Source: Thermoplasmata archaeon
GTDB lineage: Archaea > Thermoplasmatota > Thermoplasmata > Lutacidiplasmatales > UBA184
Direction of reading: 5' to 3'
Assembly (NCBI GenBank): GCA_030044105.1
Contig: JASHWL010000067.1
Coordinates: 1-10,820, forward strand
DNA length: 10,820 nucleotides
Position 1 is the first letter of the stretch, and the number at the start of each line of letters is the position of its first letter. Under the pieces are notes generated by a model. It did not search any database. It was not told where the DNA came from and saw only the letters and a list, made by a program, of their open reading frames with translations. The position numbers and the translations under genes are program-made. Below are positions 6,266 to 10,820 of this stretch, one piece after another.

Positions 6266-7354
6266 ATGCGCCCGGGTCCGGGGCGGCGCCCGCGGGCACC
6301 GCCGAGCGCATTCCGCCGGTTCGTGCTGATGCGGGCGGCGCTCGTGCCCGGCCAGCTGCTGTTCGTCCTCGTCCTGCTCTACCTCATGATCCAGGAGCCG
6401 GTCAACCTCGCCGCCCACCAGGACCTCGGGATCGGAGGCTTCCTGACCGGCTTCTCCCAGATGGTCGTCAACGACTTCACCGGCAATTGGGGCACGTCGA
6501 CGTTCCTCCAGTACCAGGGGATCCCCCTCTCGCAGCTCTATGCCTGGATGCTGCCCCAGTCGGTCGAGCTCGCGCTCTTCGCGCTCGGGATCAGCGCCGC
6601 GATCGCGTACCCGGTCAGCCTGTGGGCGGGCTGGACCGGCCGCCGCGGCGTGGAGGGCGCGGTGGAGGTCGCGAGCCTGGGGGGCACGCTCGTCCCGCCC
6701 TTCCTGATCGGGACCGCGGTCGTGACGATTCTGTTCTTCGCGTTCCTGGCCTGGTTCCACGACCTCCCGAGCGGCGGGGTGCTGCCCGGGAACGACTGGT
6801 GGCTCTACTACTACGGCGGGAACTACCCATCCTGGATCATCGACACCCGGTTCACCCAGCCGACCGGCCTCCCGCTCGTGGACGGGTTCATCCACCGGGC
6901 GTGGAGCTTCGAGGAGGTCACGCTGATCAAGACCCTGCTCCAGGCGTCGGTCATCGCGGCCGTCTACGTGACGATCTTCCTGCGGCAGGCGCGGGCGGTC
7001 GTCTTCGAGGCCAGCCAGGAGCTCCACCTGACCGCGGCGCGGTCGCGGGGCATCTCCGAGCGCACGCTCCTGTGGAAGCACACCGCCCGGCGTGTGCTGC
7101 CGACGTTCCTGCTCGTCTTCGCGCTCACGCTCCCCGCCTACCTCGGTACGCAGTTCGTGGTCGAGGTGACGTTCGTCGACTCGGGGCTCGGGTTCCTGGC
7201 GCTCTCCGCCCTGACGGGCCAGGGGACGACCGGGAACGGTCTCGAGCTGCTCGAGGTGATGATGTTCCTGCTGACGCTCTTCGTCGTCGTCTGGCTGTTC
7301 GTCACCGACGTGATCGTCCGCCGCTGGGATCCGAGGGGGACGACGGTCCAATGA
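6266..7354 (+). CDS. ABC transporter permease, DppB/OppB type (peptide/nickel class)
   Basis: A 362-residue integral membrane subunit of a peptide-class ABC importer; with its partner it would form the channel for a di/oligopeptide-like solute. Membrane segments are visible at about 25-43, 99-122, 139-163, 222-240, 279-300 and 332-352. The first is followed by a long extracytoplasmic stretch, as in DppB. The cytoplasmic EAA loop, which docks the ATPase, spans about 248-282 (ASQELHLTAARSRGIS, then KHTARRVLPTF). DSGLGFLAL (305-313) resembles the family's conserved 'PGLGRL' region. A second outer loop (165-220) is Trp/Tyr-rich and longer than I expect. The TATA spacing selects the 6266 start. 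Its stop overlaps the next start by ATGA. No ATPase or binding protein is nearby, so the substrate is unknown. Confidence 0.85.
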   Translation: MRPGPGRRPRAPPSAFRRFVLMRAALVPGQLLFVLVLLYLMIQEPVNLAAHQDLGIGGFLTGFSQMVVNDFTGNWGTSTFLQYQGIPLSQLYAWMLPQSVELALFALGISAAIAYPVSLWAGWTGRRGVEGAVEVASLGGTLVPPFLIGTAVVTILFFAFLAWFHDLPSGGVLPGNDWWLYYYGGNYPSWIIDTRFTQPTGLPLVDGFIHRAWSFEEVTLIKTLLQASVIAAVYVTIFLRQARAVVFEASQELHLTAARSRGISERTLLWKHTARRVLPTFLLVFALTLPAYLGTQFVVEVTFVDSGLGFLALSALTGQGTTGNGLELLEVMMFLLTLFVVVWLFVTDVIVRRWDPRGTTVQ

Positions 7355-8475
7355 GCGGGGCCGGGCCGGCCGCACCGTCCGACCACGGGTCCCCGGACGG
7401 CGCCCGGTCGCGCGCCCCGCCCGCCCTCGGGTGGCGGGACCGCTGGCGCCGCCGACCGCTGGGGCTCGAGCTCGGGACCGGGATCGCCCTGCTCGGCGCG
7501 TACGTCGTGGTCGCGGTGAGCGCGATCGTGGTGTTCTGGGGGACGCTGGGCACGCTGGTCACGAACCCGACGTGGGTCCCGCCGCCGCCGTACTTCCGCG
7601 CGACGCTCGGGCCGTCGTCGGCCCATCCGTTCGGCGTCCTGCCCGGGATCGGGACCGACCTGTTCCGGGCCGTCTGGCAGGCGACCCCCTGGGACCTCGC
7701 GATCGTCGCGGGGATCCTCGCGTTCGACGTCGGGCTCGGCTGGATGCTCGGCGCGGCGGCCGGCATGAGCGAGGGCGCCCCGCTCGACCTGGCGGTGACG
7801 TTCATCGGCGACACGATCGGGGCCGTGCCGTCGTTCTTCTGGGTGATCGTCCTCGCCGCGGGGTTCGTCACGCTCCGGGCCGGCGCGCTCACGATCCCGG
7901 TGTTCGTGCTCCTCTTCGGGCTGGTGATCTGGCCCGCGACCGCCCGGACCACCCGCGAACGCGCCCGCGCGATCGCGCGCGAGCCCTTCCTCGAGGCCGC
8001 CCGCGCGTCCGGGGCCCGCCCGTCGTACCTCTACTTCCGACACGTCCTGCCGAACTCCACCTCCCCGCTGCTCGCCCAGCTCCCGATCGACGTGGCGCCG
8101 ATCTTCTTCGTCCTCGTCACGTTCCCGTGGTTCTGGGACTGCTCCGGGCCCAACATCGACCACCCGGGGGGCGGGTCGGGGATCCCCGCCTTCTGGCTCA
8201 TCCCGAGCATCCCGCCGTTCTCGCCGCTCCCGGCGGTCAACTTCCCCGAATGGGGCAACCTCCTCGCGGTCGGGGCCTGCGAGGGGTTCCCGATCACCAC
8301 CGCCGGGCCGGTCTACCTCTGGATGTTCCTGCCGCCGCTGGTCGCGATCGTGGGGCTCGGGGCGGCGATCTCGCTCACGTGCGACGGGATCCTCCGGCGA
8401 AGGTCGCGCCAGGGGGATGCGAGCGGGGGCGGCGGAGCCGCCAGACGCCCGCCCCGGGACCGGGCCGGGAGTTGA
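7351..8475 (+). CDS. ABC transporter permease, DppC/OppC type (peptide/nickel class)
   Basis: A 374-residue second permease, translationally coupled to the first by an ATGA overlap. A polar N-terminal tail (1-38) precedes membrane segment 1 (41-64). SSAHPFGVLPGIGTDLFRAV (89-108) is the family's 'HPLGTD..GRD' hallmark. Further membrane segments are at about 114-137, 161-176, 182-197, 245-262 and 324-345. The EAA loop for ATPase docking is at about 209-243 (EPFLEAARASGARPSYLYFR). PEWGNLLAVG (299-308) matches the conserved 'PSWG.ML' element before the last membrane segment. The loop 263-298, rich in Pro and Gly (DCSGPNIDHPGGGSG), is longer than I expect for DppC and may shape substrate entry. 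The tail after 348 is Arg/Gly-rich. The pair is convergent with the KaiC-like gene, 58 bp away. Confidence 0.87.
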   Translation: MSGAGPAAPSDHGSPDGARSRAPPALGWRDRWRRRPLGLELGTGIALLGAYVVVAVSAIVVFWGTLGTLVTNPTWVPPPPYFRATLGPSSAHPFGVLPGIGTDLFRAVWQATPWDLAIVAGILAFDVGLGWMLGAAAGMSEGAPLDLAVTFIGDTIGAVPSFFWVIVLAAGFVTLRAGALTIPVFVLLFGLVIWPATARTTRERARAIAREPFLEAARASGARPSYLYFRHVLPNSTSPLLAQLPIDVAPIFFVLVTFPWFWDCSGPNIDHPGGGSGIPAFWLIPSIPPFSPLPAVNFPEWGNLLAVGACEGFPITTAGPVYLWMFLPPLVAIVGLGAAISLTCDGILRRRSRQGDASGGGGAARRPPRDRAGS

Positions 8476-8488
8476 GCGCCGGGCGCGA

Positions 8489-8523
8489 GGCCGACCGGGA
8501 CCTCGCCGGCCCCGGTCGCGGCC
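8489..8523. terminator. Imperfect inverted repeat between convergent genes
   Basis: GGCCGACCGG (8489-8498) can pair with CCGGTCGCGGCC (8512-8523) around a 13-nt loop with a 2-nt bulge. It fills most of the 58-bp gap between two convergent stops, so a bidirectional terminator or transcript end is possible. There is no T-tract, and such repeats are common by chance at this GC content. Confidence 0.25.
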
Positions 8524-8533
8524 GCGCCCGGGA

Positions 8534-9325
8534 TCACGCCGGTCCTCCGGGGGGCGGGACGGCCGCGCCCGGGGGACGGCGGCCCTTGAAGCGCCCCCGG
8601 CGCGAGACGGTGAGCGCGAGGTCGATATCCAGGCCGGCCGGGCCGATGCGGTACGGATGCAGGCGCGCGTCGTGCGCGCTGCCCCGGAACTTCTCGATCC
8701 CGATCGCCCGCACGGTCATGCCCTGATGCTCCCAGCGGAAGAGACGGATCTCCCCGCGGGCCAGCATGCGCTCGGTCGAGGTCTCCTCGTCCGAGGGCGA
8801 TTCCACCGTGAGCAGGGTCGTGACGTCGAGATCCGAGAGGAACCGGAGGAAGGTCTGCGCGCCGGCCATCTCATCGATCCCCTTCATGCAGAAGTACTGC
8901 ATCGCGGTCAGCGAGTCGATCACGAGCCGGGAGTATCCGCACCGCTGGACCTCGGTCCGGAGCATCTGCTCGAGCCCGGTCGAGGTGACCTCCACCGCGG
9001 TGAGCTCGGGCGTCCGGCGGATCAGCCACGGGACCCGCCCGAACGGGAGGACCGTCCGGACCATCGAGACGTCGTTGAACGGGACGTGCTCGTAGTGCAT
9101 GACGTCCGGGATTGCGTCGAACACCTCGACGCGGACGAACTCGGGCCCGAGGCCCCGGTGGTTGTAGCGACACTCGTTCGGCGGCTCCTCGAGCGTCACG
9201 AGGAGACAGCGCTCACCGCGCCGAGCCCCGTCGCACAGGAACCCGAGGGCGAGGGTCGTCTTCCCGGTGCCCGCGGCCCCGGCGACCAGGTACGGACGAC
9301 GGGCGATCAGCCCGCCCTCCAGCAT
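8534..9325 (-). CDS. KaiC/RAD55-like RecA-superfamily ATPase
   Basis: A soluble P-loop ATPase of the KaiC/RadA-like group, single domain (263 residues from this ATG). Archaeal members are often regulatory; the partner is unknown. Walker A is GAAGTGKTT (16-24). A paired glutamate follows in TLEEPPNE (44-51), the KaiC catalytic position. Walker B is SRLVIDSLT (132-140). The C-terminal IEKFRGSAHD (210-219) and LHPYRIGPAGLDI (222-234) are KaiC-family hallmarks. A Pro/Gly tail (250-263) ends it. The annotated ATG is probably not the true start: RVSTGNADLDAM, the family's opening strand, reads in frame at 9358-9323, yet no ATG, GTG or TTG precedes it before an in-frame stop at 9461-9463. A non-standard start or an upstream indel is likely. 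It is convergent with the permeases and divergent from the MFS gene. Confidence 0.88.
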   Translation of the reverse strand: MLEGGLIARRPYLVAGAAGTGKTTLALGFLCDGARRGERCLLVTLEEPPNECRYNHRGLGPEFVRVEVFDAIPDVMHYEHVPFNDVSMVRTVLPFGRVPWLIRRTPELTAVEVTSTGLEQMLRTEVQRCGYSRLVIDSLTAMQYFCMKGIDEMAGAQTFLRFLSDLDVTTLLTVESPSDEETSTERMLARGEIRLFRWEHQGMTVRAIGIEKFRGSAHDARLHPYRIGPAGLDIDLALTVSRRGRFKGRRPPGAAVPPPGGPA

Positions 9326-9494
9326 GGCATCGAGGTCGGCATTGCCGGTCGAGACCCGACCGTCGTGCTCGGTTGGACTCCGACCGTTCGCGGACGCCGC
9401 CGATCCCCCTCGGCAGGGCCGCGACCGGCACCGCCGTGAGGAAGGATGCGTGCCGTCGCCTCAAGTAGTTTCGGCGGGGCGACGCCGCCGCGGC

Positions 9495-9518
9495 GAGTTT
9501 GTTAATCCGATAGTTCAT
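9495..9518. promoter_or_regulatory. AT-rich divergent promoter candidate between the KaiC-like and MFS genes
   Basis: Within the 239-bp gap 9326-9564 this stretch holds the clearest AT-rich blocks (GTTAATC at 9501-9507 and GATAGTTCAT at 9509-9518). Either could serve as a TATA element for the MFS gene, giving a leader of about 25-37 nt. On the minus strand a further patch, AACTACTTGA (9461-9470), could serve the KaiC-like gene. Which is used cannot be decided from sequence. Confidence 0.4.
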
Positions 9519-9552
9519 CATCTCGCTCCGGCCTCGCGCCGCCGAACGCCGC

Positions 9553-9557
9553 AGGTG
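9553..9557 (+). promoter_or_regulatory. Shine-Dalgarno-like AGGTG of the MFS gene
   Basis: AGGTG, complementary to part of the usual archaeal 16S 3' end, lies 7 nt before the ATG at 9565. It supports that start and a leadered message. Confidence 0.45.
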
Positions 9558-9564
9558 CGGGCCG

Positions 9565-10820
9565 ATGGGACCGGGAACGGACCCCGCACTTCCCGAGGCT
9601 CCCGCGGCCGCCTCGCACGGCCTGGGGCGGTCCCTCGCGAGCCGGCCGTTCCGACGGCTGTTCGCGGCGAGCACCGCCTCGACCCTCGGCGCGGCGGTGT
9701 CGCTGGTCGCGGTCAACTGGATCGTCTTCCACTACACGCACAGCGCGATCGACATCGCGTATGTCGGGCTCACCGGCGTGGTTCCGGGGATCGTCCTGGG
9801 TCTGTTCGCCGGCGTGGTCGCCGACCGGTACAACCGGCGCTCGCTGATGGTCACGGCCGACCTCACGCGCATGGCCGGCATGGCCGCGCTGACGGCGGTG
9901 CTCCTCCTCGTCGGCTTCGCGCTGCCGATCGTCCTCGCGATCATGGTTCTGGTCAACTCGTTCTCGGCGCTGTTCACGCCCGCGGGCCAGGCCATCCTAC
10001 CGCGCCTCGTCGCGAAGGAATCGCTCGAGGACGCGAACGGGCTCCTCTATTCGTCGAACGGAGCGGCCTGGAGCGTCGGATCGGCCGCAGCGGGAGGCAT
10101 CGTCGTCGGGCTCGGGGCGACGTGGGGGCTCGGGATCAACGGGTGCACCTACGCCCTCTCGGCGATGCTGTTGCTCTCGATCGCCGGTGAGCTGGGCCGA
10201 CCGGGGCCGAGCCAAGCGAGTGCACGCCGCACCTTCGGGCAGGATCTCGCCGAAGGTCTGCGCTACGTCCTCGCGAGCCGGACGCTGGTCGAGGTCTCGT
10301 TTGGATATCTGCCCTCGAACTTCCTCTCGTCGTTCGTCTCTCCGTTCCTGGTCGTCTACGCGGCGGACCGGTTCGGGGGGAGCGCCCTGGCCTACGGCAC
10401 GCTCGTCGCGGCCTGGGCCGCCGGCACGGCGGCGGGAGGCTTGCTCGTCGGCCGGTTCGCCACGCGCCGCATCGCCGGCTGGCTGATGGGGATCTGTCTG
10501 CTCGCCGAAGCGGCCACCTACGGGCTCCTCGCCCTGTCCACTCTCCTGGTCCTCTCGCTGGTGGCGGCCCTCGGCGCGGGGCTCGCGATCGGATTTTCGA
10601 ACACGGTCTATTACTCGACGATTCAGGCCGTGGTACCGGGCCGCGTCCTCGCGCGCGTGCTCTCGATCGGGGATTTCGGGTCGTTCGCGGCGATCCCGGC
10701 GGGTCTGGTCGTCGGGGGACTCGTGATCGCGGCGTACGGGGACGGCGTCGCGGTGAGCGTCGCCGCCGTCGGCATCCTCCTGACCGGGGCGACCTTGTTG
10801 TGCCTCCCGGATTTCCGGGC
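9565..10820 (+). CDS. Major facilitator superfamily transporter (MFS_3/exporter type), 3' end outside the window
   Basis: The frame from ATG 9565 stays open to the window edge (418 complete codons, no stop). It is a proton-coupled membrane transporter of the type annotated as enterobactin or antimicrobial exporter-like; the real substrate is unknown. After a 20-residue polar N-terminus, SLASRPFRRLFAASTASTLG begins membrane segment 1. GLFAGVVADRYNRRSLMV is the MFS loop 2-3 signature (G-x3-DR-x2-RR). VNSFSALFTPAGQAILPRLV followed by NGLLYSSNGAAWSVG is typical of this subgroup. A cytoplasmic middle loop (GRPGPSQASARRTFGQDLAEG) separates the two halves, and later hydrophobic segments continue to the edge. 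Most of a roughly 400-430-residue protein is therefore present. The start is supported by AGGTG 7 nt upstream. It is divergent from the KaiC-like gene. Confidence 0.87.
   Translation, partial: MGPGTDPALPEAPAAASHGLGRSLASRPFRRLFAASTASTLGAAVSLVAVNWIVFHYTHSAIDIAYVGLTGVVPGIVLGLFAGVVADRYNRRSLMVTADLTRMAGMAALTAVLLLVGFALPIVLAIMVLVNSFSALFTPAGQAILPRLVAKESLEDANGLLYSSNGAAWSVGSAAAGGIVVGLGATWGLGINGCTYALSAMLLLSIAGELGRPGPSQASARRTFGQDLAEGLRYVLASRTLVEVSFGYLPSNFLSSFVSPFLVVYAADRFGGSALAYGTLVAAWAAGTAAGGLLVGRFATRRIAGWLMGICLLAEAATYGLLALSTLLVLSLVAALGAGLAIGFSNTVYYSTIQAVVPGRVLARVLSIGDFGSFAAIPAGLVVGGLVIAAYGDGVAVSVAAVGILLTGATLLCLPDFR

Noticed and set aside
9213..9716. A 167-codon minus-strand frame with an ATGATG and GGAG at about 9516-9525
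   Set aside because: Downstream it is an Arg-rich shadow of the KaiC-like gene, and upstream it runs antisense to the MFS gene. I keep it only as a possible source of a frameshifted KaiC N-terminus.
1..10820. CRISPR arrays, tRNA or rRNA genes, insertion sequences
   Set aside because: I found no spaced short repeats, tRNA-like arms, rRNA-like stretches or transposase motifs. The only exact long repeat I noticed is the 66-bp pair.

Overview
The window is very GC-rich, tightly packed DNA that looks archaeal. Three genes have an AT-rich TATA-like patch centred about 25-28 bp before the start codon, the spacing expected for leaderless archaeal mRNAs. Two secreted proteins carry many N-x-S/T sequons, and there is a KaiC/RAD55-type ATPase. 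A high-GC, possibly acid-tolerant Thermoplasmatota-like archaeon is my best guess. This is inference: no rRNA or marker gene is present.

Left block (minus strand, 1-6079). Reading in the direction of transcription, it holds a secreted peptide-N-glycanase A-like protein (4316-6079), then a ~994-residue surface glycoprotein with three fibronectin-III-like domains (1108-4092), then a 146-residue SRPBCC-like protein (734-1174), then a class I SAM methyltransferase (676 to the left edge). All four have their own promoter-like sequence, so this is a same-strand cluster rather than a proven operon. The methyltransferase is spoiled at the left edge: bases 1-66 repeat 608-673 exactly, out of frame with the gene. 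This is either a rearrangement or a contig-end artefact.

Middle (plus strand, 6266-8475). Two peptide-type ABC permeases (DppB- and DppC-like) overlap by ATGA and are transcribed divergently from the glycanase gene across a 186-bp promoter region. Their ATPases and substrate-binding protein are not in the window.

Right block. A KaiC-like ATPase on the minus strand (8534-9325) is convergent with the permeases. Its conserved N-terminal motif lies in frame upstream of the first ATG, with no standard start codon to cover it. Divergent from it is an MFS exporter-type transporter (9565 to the right edge) that runs off the window.

The most interesting functional reading is an extracellular glycoprotein/glycopeptide locus: a sequon-rich surface protein, a PNGase A-like amidase that would release N-glycans, and a divergent peptide-class importer. 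The parts are well supported; the link between them is a hypothesis. No stretch longer than 300 bp lacks a gene, and I see no RNA genes, transposons or CRISPR arrays.
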